The notes below the pieces were generated by a model. That model searched no databases. It had not been told where the DNA came from and worked only from the letters and a program-made list of their open reading frames with translations. The position numbers and the translations under genes are program-made. DNA of 53,578 bases from an uncultured Candidatus Melainabacteria bacterium. GTDB taxonomy: Bacteria > Cyanobacteriota > Vampirovibrionia > Gastranaerophilales > Gastranaerophilaceae. The stretch lies in the NCBI GenBank assembly GCA_934757255.1, contig CAKVLL010000011.1, positions 1 to 53,578 on the forward strand, read 5' to 3'. Shown piece after piece: positions 1 to 6,983 of the stretch (the stretch's first letter is position 1; each line of letters starts with the position of its first letter).

Positions 1-130
1 CTATTAAATATTCTCAATAATCTTCTCTATCGCATATATTTTAAAAAATTTATTATACTACTACTGATTTTATCATACCATACAAAGCAAGTTTTGTACA
101 CAATAAAAAATATAAGTTTACAGAGGACTA

Positions 131-159
131 TTGTAAAAAGCTTAAAGATTATATATAAT
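131..159 (+). promoter_or_regulatory. sigma-70-type promoter of hppA
   Basis: TTGTAA at 131-136, a 17-bp spacer, then a perfect TATAAT at 154-159. Transcription would start near 166, giving a leader of about 40 nt that contains the AAGGAG ribosome-binding site. No other structure is evident in the 130 bases before it. Confidence 0.6.
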
Positions 160-206
160 ATCTATATTAGTGTTTAATAAGAGTCTACAAAAAGAAGGAG
201 AGAGTT

Positions 207-2612
207 ATGTTTAAGAAACAAACACTATCGTTGTTTGCGGCACTGCTTTCAATGATAACACCGGCATTTGCCGGAGAGGCTTCTCTTGTAGTTCCAAATA
301 TCAAAGTTGAAAACCCTGAAAGCTATACGCTTTTGCTTATTGGCTTAGGGGTTTCATTTTTTGGTGTACTTTTTGGGCTATGGATGTTCAGAGAAGTTAA
401 AAAAGTTGACGTTCATCAAGCAATGAACGCAGTTGGTAACACTATTTTTGAAACTTGTAAAACTTATCTTGTTCAACAAGGTAAATTTCTATTAGCGCTG
501 GAAGTGCTAATTGGTTTATGTATTGCTTTTTATTTTTGGTATCTTCAAGCAATGCCGCTTAAATCAGTACTAATTATTTTAGGTTGGTCTGTTTTAGGTA
601 TTTTAGGTTCATATTTGGTAGCTTGGTTCGGTATCAGAATGAACACATTAGCAAACTCAAGAACTGCATTTACCGCTTTAAAAGGCAAACCGCTAAATAT
701 TTTAAACATTCCGCTTCAAGCCGGCATGAGTATTGGTGTTTTGCTTGTATCAATTGAATTAATCATGATGCTTGTAATTTTATTATTTGTTCCGGGCGAA
801 CTTGCAGGTGCTTGCTTTATCGGTTTTGCTATCGGTGAATCACTTGGTGCATCAGCACTTCGTGTAGCAGGTGGTATTTTTACAAAAATTGCCGATATCG
901 GTTCTGACTTAATGAAAATTCAATTCGGTATTAAAGAAGACGACCCTCGTAACCCTGGAGTAATCGCCGATTGTACGGGTGATAACGCTGGCGACTCTAT
1001 CGGGCCTACTGCTGACGGATTTGAAACATACGGTGTAACAGGTGTTGCTCTTGTAAGTTTCATTTTATTAGGCGTATTTAAAGATTATCAAGTGCAACTA
1101 TTGGCTTGGATTTTCACAATGAGATTCTTGATGATTATTACATCAGTAATCGCTTATGGATTTAACAACTTATTAACTAAAGCGTTTATGTCAAACGTTA
1201 AAAAATTCGATTTTGAAGCGCCATTAACAAGTTTAGTTTGGATAACTTCAATTTTGTCAATAATTATGACATTTGGTGTAAGTAATTACTTACTAAAAGA
1301 TATGGGCGAAAATCTATGGTTAGTTCTATCTATCATAATTTCTTGCGGTACTTTGGGTGCAGCTCTTATTCCTGAAGCAACTAAAGTATTTACAAGCCCT
1401 AAAGCTAAACACACCCACGAAGTTGTTGTAGCGTCTAAAGAAGGCGGTGCTTCACTTACAATTCTATCAGGTATTGTATCAGGAAACTTCTCCGGTTTCT
1501 GGATTGGTGCAATCGTAGTATTGTTAATGGGATTAGCATATTTTGCAAGCCAATATATTCCAAACGACGTAATGATTTATCCGTCAGTATTTGCGTTTGG
1601 TCTTGTAGCGTTCGGTTTCTTAGGAATGGGACCTGTTACAATTGCTGTTGACAGCTATGGTCCTGTAACAGACAACGCTCAATCAGTTTATGAATTATCT
1701 TTAATAGAAGAAATCCCGAATGTTGCAGAAGGTATTGAAAAATACTACGGTTTCAAACCTGATTTTGAAAATGCTAAAAAATATTTGGAAGAAAATGATG
1801 GCGCAGGTAACACTTTTAAAGCCACTTCAAAACCGGTTCTTATTGGTACTGCGGTAGTTGGTGCTACAACAATGATTTTCTCATTGATTCTTGTAATCAA
1901 AGAAACTCTTGGTATCCAGCCTGAAATGATTTTGAACCTGTTAAATCCTTATACATTGCTTGGATTTATTGCAGGCGGTGCAGTAATTTACTGGTTCTCA
2001 GGTGCTTCTATGCAAGCGGTTACAACAGGTGCTTATTCTGCAACCGAATATATTAAAGATAATATCAAATTGGGCGATGCAGATGATAAGTGCGCAAATC
2101 TAACTAATTCAAAAGAAGTAGTTAAGATTTGTACTCAATACGCTCAAAAAGGTATGTATAATATCTTTATAGCGCTATTCGGTTTTGCGCTTGCTCTAGC
2201 TTGCTTGTCTGCACCGGTTGGTGACGATTCTGCGCCTGTATCATTCTTCGTAAGCTACTTAATTGCAATCGCAGTATTCGGCTTGTTCCAAGCTGTATTT
2301 ATGGCAAACGCAGGCGGATGTTGGGATAACGCAAAGAAAATTGTTGAAGTTGATATGGCTGAAAAAGGTACAGACTTGCACGCAGCAACAGTTGTTGGTG
2401 ATACAGTTGGTGACCCATTCAAAGATACTTCATCAGTTGCAATGAACCCAATTATTAAATTTACAACATTGTTTGGTTTGTTGGCAATGGAAATTGCTAT
2501 TAATCCAACATTTAAAGAACACGCTAAATTAGCTGGTGCTGTAATTTTGATAGTTGCGCTAGTGTTTGTTATTCGTTCATTCTACGCAATGAGAATTCCA
2601 AGCGAAAAATAA
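207..2612 (+). CDS. hppA: membrane-bound proton-pumping inorganic pyrophosphatase
   Basis: Integral membrane enzyme that couples hydrolysis (or synthesis) of pyrophosphate to ion pumping. The family signature DDPRNPGVIAD starts at residue 245 and is followed by the Asp-rich GDNAGDS and ADGFETYG segments; the whole chain alternates hydrophobic helices. At 801 residues it is longer than most homologues; part of this is a loop of about 35 residues between DNAQSVYE and GNTFKA. In the GNT-x-K-A motif position 538 is Lys, which in this family marks the K+-independent, H+-pumping class (K+-dependent enzymes have Ala). Ser541 stands where Thr is usual. The first 22 residues look like a signal peptide (KK, hydrophobic core, AFA). 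Start is supported by GAAGGAGAG 7 nt upstream. Single-gene transcript with its own promoter and terminator. Confidence 0.95.
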   Translation: MFKKQTLSLFAALLSMITPAFAGEASLVVPNIKVENPESYTLLLIGLGVSFFGVLFGLWMFREVKKVDVHQAMNAVGNTIFETCKTYLVQQGKFLLALEVLIGLCIAFYFWYLQAMPLKSVLIILGWSVLGILGSYLVAWFGIRMNTLANSRTAFTALKGKPLNILNIPLQAGMSIGVLLVSIELIMMLVILLFVPGELAGACFIGFAIGESLGASALRVAGGIFTKIADIGSDLMKIQFGIKEDDPRNPGVIADCTGDNAGDSIGPTADGFETYGVTGVALVSFILLGVFKDYQVQLLAWIFTMRFLMIITSVIAYGFNNLLTKAFMSNVKKFDFEAPLTSLVWITSILSIIMTFGVSNYLLKDMGENLWLVLSIIISCGTLGAALIPEATKVFTSPKAKHTHEVVVASKEGGASLTILSGIVSGNFSGFWIGAIVVLLMGLAYFASQYIPNDVMIYPSVFAFGLVAFGFLGMGPVTIAVDSYGPVTDNAQSVYELSLIEEIPNVAEGIEKYYGFKPDFENAKKYLEENDGAGNTFKATSKPVLIGTAVVGATTMIFSLILVIKETLGIQPEMILNLLNPYTLLGFIAGGAVIYWFSGASMQAVTTGAYSATEYIKDNIKLGDADDKCANLTNSKEVVKICTQYAQKGMYNIFIALFGFALALACLSAPVGDDSAPVSFFVSYLIAIAVFGLFQAVFMANAGGCWDNAKKIVEVDMAEKGTDLHAATVVGDTVGDPFKDTSSVAMNPIIKFTTLFGLLAMEIAINPTFKEHAKLAGAVILIVALVFVIRSFYAMRIPSEK

Positions 2613-2634
2613 TCTCTAGTAATTAGATAAAAAG

Positions 2635-2668
2635 CGCGGTAGAAAAATAAATTTTCTACCGCGTTTTT
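2635..2668 (+). terminator. bidirectional rho-independent terminator
   Basis: A perfect 12-bp stem (2635-2646 with 2652-2663), 5-nt loop and TTTTT tail on the plus strand. The minus-strand side is followed by an equivalent T run (AAAAA at 2629-2633 on plus), so it can also end the convergent SDR gene. Confidence 0.85.
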
Positions 2669-2680
2669 ATAATTATAAAT

Positions 2681-3379
2681 TTAACATCCGCAAGTTAAAC
2701 CGGCGCATAGGTTGATTGCTTGTCCGGTGACACCCTTTGCGTCTTCCGATATTAAATACTTGACCATGCCGGCAATTTCGTCTGGTGATACAAATCTTTT
2801 TTGTGGAATACATTCAATAATCTCATCTTTTGTAAACTCTCCTTCATCTGCAGAAGAATTTCCCATTTCTGTATCAACCCACCCAGGATTAATTGTATTT
2901 ACAGTTATGCCAAATTCTGCTAATTCTAATGCTAAAGCTTTTGTGGCACCAAATAGTCCCGATTTTGTAGCAGAATACAAGCTTGCGTTAGCTTCTCCCA
3001 TCACACCACTAATAGAGCCGATATTAATAATTCGTCCCCATTTTTTTGTTTTCATATAAGGTACCGCTTTTGATATCAAATATAGTGGTGCTTCAAAATT
3101 GACTTTTGTTATATGTTCAATTTGCGACAATGTCATTTCTTCAATTGGAGAATAAATATATTCACCTGCATTGTTCACTAAAATATCAATATCATGGGCT
3201 TCTATAAATTTACCTATTTTTTCAACCTCATTAGCTAAATCACAAACACAATAACTTTCATAAGATTTTAACAGTTCTTCGTTTCTAGCTGAAACAAAAA
3301 CGTTGTGTCCTGCCTTAATTAAACTATCTGCAATCGCTTTTCCAATACCACGGCTTGCACCGGTTACAAGTATGTTCAT
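2681..3379 (-). CDS. short-chain dehydrogenase/reductase (FabG-like)
   Basis: NAD(P)-dependent oxidoreductase of 232 residues, the usual length of classical SDRs. Seen: the cofactor motif TGASRGIG at residues 6-13, the structural NNAG at 69-72, and the catalytic set Ser122, Tyr135, Lys139 (YSATK). Closest in style to 3-oxoacyl-ACP reductases, but there are no fatty-acid genes beside it, so the substrate is open. The C-terminus LTCGC is Cys-rich and unusual. A GAGGA ribosome-binding site precedes the ATG. It is convergent with hppA and shares its terminator. Confidence 0.85.
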   Translation of the reverse strand: MNILVTGASRGIGKAIADSLIKAGHNVFVSARNEELLKSYESYCVCDLANEVEKIGKFIEAHDIDILVNNAGEYIYSPIEEMTLSQIEHITKVNFEAPLYLISKAVPYMKTKKWGRIINIGSISGVMGEANASLYSATKSGLFGATKALALELAEFGITVNTINPGWVDTEMGNSSADEGEFTKDEIIECIPQKRFVSPDEIAGMVKYLISEDAKGVTGQAINLCAGLTCGC

Positions 3380-3396
3380 AAAAAATCCTCATGGCG

Positions 3397-3426
3397 ATTA
3401 TACCATAAGGACTGAGATTTTTCCAA
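3397..3426 (-). promoter_or_regulatory. sigma-70-type promoter of the SDR gene
   Basis: On the minus strand TTGGAA (3421-3426), 18-bp spacer, perfect TATAAT (3397-3402), then GAGGA and the ATG at 3379. Confidence 0.5.
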
Positions 3427-3428
3427 AA

Positions 3429-3459
3429 GGCGGCTGAACCATTAGCTCTCTCAACCGCC
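3429..3459 (-). terminator. hairpin ending the 3466-3936 gene
   Basis: A 9-bp stem (3429-3437 with 3451-3459, one G-T pair) and 13-nt loop lie just past the stop codon of the minus-strand gene. The T run that follows is short (TTTT), so termination strength is uncertain. Confidence 0.5.
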
Positions 3460-3465
3460 CCAAAA

Positions 3466-3936
3466 TTAATACAAGAATTGCGCCTGATAAGTTTGGAATG
3501 AAATTGGCGCATCTTGAGTTGAAGGTTTGTTTGAAAGACCAAACGCTTGTGATGCTTCAGTTTTTAAACCAGCAAAGTATGTCATAGCTTGACCATCAAT
3601 TGCACTTTGGCTTAACAACTGAATTGCATTATTGAAAGCAGCATAATCTTTGTCATAATCACCAGTAGCTTGTATTCCTATCTGTGCACAAACACTTGCC
3701 CAAGGAATGTTTTGCTGACTGTTCTGATTGTCGATTTGTTCTTGTACCTGCTTTGAATACTCTTCATACATCGCAGAGTTTAGTTTTTTCAAATCATCAG
3801 TTGTTCCTGTTGGAGTAATGTTAAAGTCATCAAATGCACGTTCTAATGAAGTCGAATTTACAGGAGTTCGACCTAAATATGAGTAGATATTTGCACTTGT
3901 GTAGGAATATACTCCGTTTACTGTGAAGTTTGACAT
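3466..3936 (-). CDS. unknown protein expressed from a sigma-28-type promoter
   Basis: A 156-residue, Gln/Asn/Ser-rich soluble protein with no signal peptide or membrane segment and no family I recognise. It starts MSNFTVNGVYSY, with a helical region rich in Gln and Glu in the middle. The ATG at 3936 is chosen over an in-frame GTG at 3942 because GAGGT lies 6 nt before the ATG and overlaps the GTG. The promoter is a 15/16 match to TAAAGTTT-N11-GCCGATAA with an HLR1-like box upstream, the same arrangement as the 4670-5662 gene, so the two are probably co-regulated. Sigma-28 dependence suggests a late flagellar, chemotaxis or exported protein, but this is inference from the promoter alone. Confidence 0.75.
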   Translation of the reverse strand: MSNFTVNGVYSYTSANIYSYLGRTPVNSTSLERAFDDFNITPTGTTDDLKKLNSAMYEEYSKQVQEQIDNQNSQQNIPWASVCAQIGIQATGDYDKDYAAFNNAIQLLSQSAIDGQAMTYFAGLKTEASQAFGLSNKPSTQDAPISFQTYQAQFLY

Positions 3937-3963
3937 AAACACACCTCATTATATATATAATGT

Positions 3964-3990
3964 ATATCGGCACATTTTCTAAAAACTTTA
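3964..3990 (-). promoter_or_regulatory. sigma-28 (FliA)-type promoter
   Basis: Read on the minus strand: TAAAGTTT (3983-3990), exactly 11 nt, GCCGATAT (3964-3971). This is 15 of 16 positions of the enterobacterial sigma-28 consensus. The start codon of the downstream gene is 27 nt past the -10 element, and a GAGGT ribosome-binding site lies between. Confidence 0.75.
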
Positions 3991-4007
3991 ATAAATTTGG
4001 TTAATTG

Positions 4008-4025
4008 TTTACAATTTGTTACAAA
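4008..4025 (-). promoter_or_regulatory. HLR1-like direct repeat (TTACA, 10-bp period)
   Basis: TTACA at 4009-4013 and 4019-4023, exactly one helical turn apart. On the plus strand it fits KTTACAWWNNKTTACAWW, the HLR1 box of the cyanobacterial response regulator RpaB as I know it. In the direction of the regulated gene it reads TGTAA-N5-TGTAA. It ends 18 nt upstream of the sigma-28 -35 element, identical to the site at 5742. Confidence 0.6.
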
Positions 4026-4135
4026 AACAGTCTAAAACACTGTAATAGCTTATTTTTATAAAAGGTTTGCTGGTGACAGGAATATTAAGAAATGTAACAA
4101 AAGGGGGAAGCTGTGAAATTTAGAAATTTGGATAT

Positions 4136-4154
4136 ACTTTATATATATGTAAGA
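4136..4154 (+). repeat. 19-nt exact repeat, copy 1
   Basis: ACTTTATATATATGTAAGA occurs here and at 8334-8352. It contains a TATATA/TATATG -10-like stretch and may mark transcription starts. The copy here opens the non-coding stretch 4155-4381, which contains short inverted repeats: a perfect 9-bp stem with ATTA loop at about 4232-4253, CTCTT/AAGAG near 4280, and GTCTT/AAGAC near 4354. These could form an mRNA leader for the short gene at 4382. Confidence 0.45.
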
Positions 4155-4381
4155 CAAAACTAGAGAGTTTAAAAATCAAAAGCAAATTTTAAAAACTAAA
4201 ATATAATTTAATAAAGATTATTTTTAGTTTAAGTAAGATGGTCCTTATTAACATTAGTTAATAAGTGACTTAAGAAAAATTGCTCTTTTCAGAATTGATT
4301 AAGAGTTTATAAAAACGGACCTTTATTGATATAGATAAGGGCTTAAGTAAAAACGTCTTAAAGACGTAGAAATGAGGCATT

Positions 4382-4552
4382 ATGGCATTATTACAAACCT
4401 ATAATATAAATGCAATGGCAACACAAATTTCAAGAGAATTTTATATAAATGAAAACCCTACAGAAGATAAATCCTATGTATTGATGGATGAAATGCGATT
4501 GTTCGCAATGGATATGAAATCCAGAGTAACATTTATTTCGAGGGTAAAATAA
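4382..4552 (+). CDS. short unknown protein (56 residues)
   Basis: Reads MALLQTYNINAMATQISREF and on to a Lys-ending C-terminus. GAGG lies 5 nt before the ATG, and a strong terminator follows 60 nt after the stop, so it has the outline of a complete small gene. It has no membrane segment and I recognise no family. The long leader (from about 4150) with several short hairpins is out of proportion to the gene. It could be a real small protein or chance; the ribosome-binding site and terminator make me lean to real. Confidence 0.5.
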   Translation: MALLQTYNINAMATQISREFYINENPTEDKSYVLMDEMRLFAMDMKSRVTFISRVK

Positions 4553-4614
4553 AAGATTAATTCATACCTATCTTACTTACTAATTTAATTTCCTAACTTA
4601 CTTATCTATTAGCG

Positions 4615-4641
4615 CCTGATTAATAAAATCAGGTTTTTTTT
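4615..4641 (+). terminator. rho-independent terminator
   Basis: Stem CCTGATT/AATCAGG (4615-4621 with 4627-4633), 5-nt loop, then eight T. It ends the transcript that carries the 56-residue ORF. Confidence 0.8.
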
Positions 4642-4669
4642 ATTTTGATTGAATTATTTATTAATTAAA

Positions 4670-5662
4670 TTATGAACTACCCCAATCAAATACAGTACTT
4701 ATTGCATCTTGGATATATGATTTGATTGATTCCATTTCTGTTTTGATAGATTCAAGTTCAGTAGATAAATTATCAATATCTAAATCTAAGTAATCTTCTT
4801 TTTCTGAAATACGTGCTTTTTCAGCTTCATACCAAGCTGTAATTTCTTCTCTTACTTCAGAGTTGTTATTTTGTGATACGAGTCCACTTGTTATGTAATA
4901 AGTTAAAGATGTTCCGACGTCATAATTTCCGTCCTCGTTAACTGTTGCAAGTTGGAAAGTGCCACTTGATAAAGCATCGCTAACATAACTTTCATTAAGT
5001 CCCATATCATAGTTGTATTCTGTAGTCCAACCATTAGCGGCTGCAGCTTGAAAAATTGGATAATAGAAATCCACGATATTTTGAATTTTTTCTGTTGTAG
5101 TGGAAGAATTATCAATGGTAACTGTTGTATTATTGCTTTCACCAGTAATAGTGTTTACTGAGTCTGCATCATAGCTAGAAGAAACTTTTTGATTATCAAT
5201 TATTGTTTTAAATTGTTCTTCTGTAAAGCCAGGCAGTAATTTTGCTAAAATTGCAGGAATTTTATCAGTAGAGAAAGTACCACCTCTGCCTTGCGAATCC
5301 ATTGCAGAAGTTCCTAGTACGCTTGTAATAGCATCAGCATAAGATTTGCTCATAACAACTTGACCTTTATAATCAGTCAAAATCATAGAATTTTCTTTTT
5401 TTAAAGGTTGAGTGTTACTTGTGATGGCAGAATAATTTGCACCATATCCCATTATATAGTTATAATTTATTTGATTATATTTTCCATTAGCAAAATAAGA
5501 AATTTGTTTAGCTTTTAATTTGCTATTGTATTCTTGTGATAATTGGGTTTGTTCTCTTGCTATTGCCATTTTGCGCATTGAATCAATAGAGATGCCATAC
5601 TCGCAATCGGCTTTGCGGGCTGTCAATGTTAAAAGTCTAATTTGTGAGCAGGCTAATCCCAT
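4670..5662 (-). CDS. unknown coiled-coil protein expressed from a sigma-28 promoter
   Basis: A 330-residue protein of no family I can name. The N-terminus (MGLACSQIRLLTLTARKAD) is a charged, amphipathic helix rather than a cleavable signal. The middle (residues 95-250) is Ser/Thr/Asn-rich and low in Lys. The last 70 residues are strongly coiled-coil, Glu-rich, with heptads such as LSTELESIKTEMESIK. This build (helical ends, polar centre) resembles substrates of flagellar or type III export, and the promoter is a perfect sigma-28 site, so an exported or flagellum-associated protein is my best guess. AAGGAAG lies 7 nt before the ATG. It is divergent from the AAA gene at 5822, and the two share the upstream control region. 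Confidence 0.75.
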   Translation of the reverse strand: MGLACSQIRLLTLTARKADCEYGISIDSMRKMAIAREQTQLSQEYNSKLKAKQISYFANGKYNQINYNYIMGYGANYSAITSNTQPLKKENSMILTDYKGQVVMSKSYADAITSVLGTSAMDSQGRGGTFSTDKIPAILAKLLPGFTEEQFKTIIDNQKVSSSYDADSVNTITGESNNTTVTIDNSSTTTEKIQNIVDFYYPIFQAAAANGWTTEYNYDMGLNESYVSDALSSGTFQLATVNEDGNYDVGTSLTYYITSGLVSQNNNSEVREEITAWYEAEKARISEKEDYLDLDIDNLSTELESIKTEMESIKSYIQDAISTVFDWGSS

Positions 5663-5697
5663 TTTTTTGCTTCCTTTATTTTGTCCCTTTTACATGT

Positions 5698-5724
5698 TTA
5701 TCGGCATTTTTTGCAAAAACTTTA
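5698..5724 (-). promoter_or_regulatory. sigma-28 (FliA)-type promoter, perfect consensus
   Basis: Minus strand: TAAAGTTT (5717-5724), 11 nt, GCCGATAA (5698-5705). All 16 consensus positions and the spacer match. The start codon is 36 nt downstream of the -10 element. Confidence 0.85.
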
Positions 5725-5741
5725 GTTTTTAAAGATAATTT

Positions 5742-5759
5742 TTTACAAATCTTTACAAT
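5742..5759 (-). promoter_or_regulatory. HLR1-like direct repeat (TTACA, 10-bp period)
   Basis: TTACA at 5743-5747 and 5753-5757; fits KTTACAWWNNKTTACAWW with no mismatch. It ends 18 nt from the -35 element of the sigma-28 promoter, exactly as at 4008. It also lies about 65 bp before the divergent AAA gene and could control both. Confidence 0.65.
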
Positions 5760-5821
5760 CAAGCAATTTATTTAAACTTTTTGTTTTATACATGTTAGAA
5801 GTAATTAGTGCAGGAGTTCGT

Positions 5822-6970
5822 ATGACTACGATTGATTCAATTGGAAATATTCCAACTATTCAAAATGGCAATGTCGTAAATAATCAACCAAAAGTAAACT
5901 TCAGAGCATCAGCGCAGCTTGACAATCCGGTTGATAGCTTTATTAGTGAGCAAGAAAAAGCAAAGAAAAAAGCAAAAAATCAGCAAAATTTAAACACTGC
6001 TATACAGGTTGCAATTTTAGGTATTTTTGGCTTAATGGCAGGGCTGCAAATGAAATCTATGGGATTTTTTAAGAAGGACTTTAAGATAAATTTTAAAGAT
6101 TTGTCAAAAGAACTGAGTATTGATCAGATGGCATTGCCTGAAAATCTTAAAAAAACAATGGAAAAAATTACTAATAGAATAGAAAATTACGATAGTATTA
6201 TTAAAAGAGGTGGGAAAAAAGGTTCAGCTATTTTATTTTACGGACCTCCAGGAACAGGTAAAAATACTTTTGCTTATGCAATAACTAAGAAATTCCCGAA
6301 TGCTAAATTTGTTGAGATGGATATTTCTAAAATGAATTCTAAATGGCATGGTGAATCAGAACAAAATGTTTTGGGAACAATGGAAGCTGTTATAAAGGAA
6401 GCAAAAAAGAATCCAAAACAAAAATATTTTGTTTTTATAGATGAAATTGATTCTGTAATGATGAAAGACTCAAGTAGTGGTGCGAAACTTTCTAATGATG
6501 TTTTAAATGCTTTCAAAAAAGGATTTAATAATTTAACAAATGAAGAAAACATAATTGTAATGGGCGCTACTAACTTAAAAATTAATTCAAAGCTTGCGGC
6601 TCTAGAAGGAAAACAATTAGATTCCGCAATGTTGGACAGATTTGCACAAAAAGTTTTAGTTGATCGTCCTGATAAAACTCAAATTAAATCTGCTATTGAA
6701 AAATATTACGCTAATGCAGAACGAACAATGATATCGTCTGAAATAAAAGACATTAACAATCCTAAATGGAATAAAATTATAGATTTGCTTGCCAAGCCAG
6801 AAAGAGAAACTTCTTTTAGAAAATTAAATTCTGTATTGGGTGAAGCTGCTGAAATTACAAAAGAAGGTGAGTTACAATTTAAAGATATTATTCAAGCTAT
6901 TGTAGATAGTAAAAATAGTTTAAATATATCAGATACAGAATTACAAGCGTTTTTAAATTCAGTGAAGTAG
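5822..6970 (+). CDS. membrane-anchored AAA ATPase with altered Walker A
   Basis: A 382-residue protein. Residues 58-80 form one membrane segment; 110-340 form a AAA module: Walker A GPPGTGKNT (141-149), Walker B FVFIDEID with Asp207/Glu208, sensor 1 GATN (Asn251) and a possible Arg finger in LDRF (Arg273). Walker A has Asn148 directly after the catalytic Lys where Thr or Ser is needed to bind Mg2+, so ATP turnover may be impaired; Walker B is intact. The N-terminal tail has VNFRAS, like IRFKAN in the next gene. ATG 5822 is preferred to 5792 because AGGAG lies 5 nt before it. It is followed 13 nt later by a second AAA gene whose defect is in Walker B instead, so the pair probably forms a mixed oligomer. 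Substrate unknown. Confidence 0.85.
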   Translation: MTTIDSIGNIPTIQNGNVVNNQPKVNFRASAQLDNPVDSFISEQEKAKKKAKNQQNLNTAIQVAILGIFGLMAGLQMKSMGFFKKDFKINFKDLSKELSIDQMALPENLKKTMEKITNRIENYDSIIKRGGKKGSAILFYGPPGTGKNTFAYAITKKFPNAKFVEMDISKMNSKWHGESEQNVLGTMEAVIKEAKKNPKQKYFVFIDEIDSVMMKDSSSGAKLSNDVLNAFKKGFNNLTNEENIIVMGATNLKINSKLAALEGKQLDSAMLDRFAQKVLVDRPDKTQIKSAIEKYYANAERTMISSEIKDINNPKWNKIIDLLAKPERETSFRKLNSVLGEAAEITKEGELQFKDIIQAIVDSKNSLNISDTELQAFLNSVK

Positions 6971-6983
6971 AAGGAATTATAAA

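Noticed and set aside
4008..4025. NtcA or Pho-box site
   Set aside because: NtcA needs GTA-N8-TAC inverted symmetry and Pho boxes have CTGTCAT-type units; this is a direct TTACA repeat.
5792..5821. Earlier start for the first AAA gene
   Set aside because: The AGGAG ribosome-binding site lies inside this stretch, 5 nt before ATG 5822.
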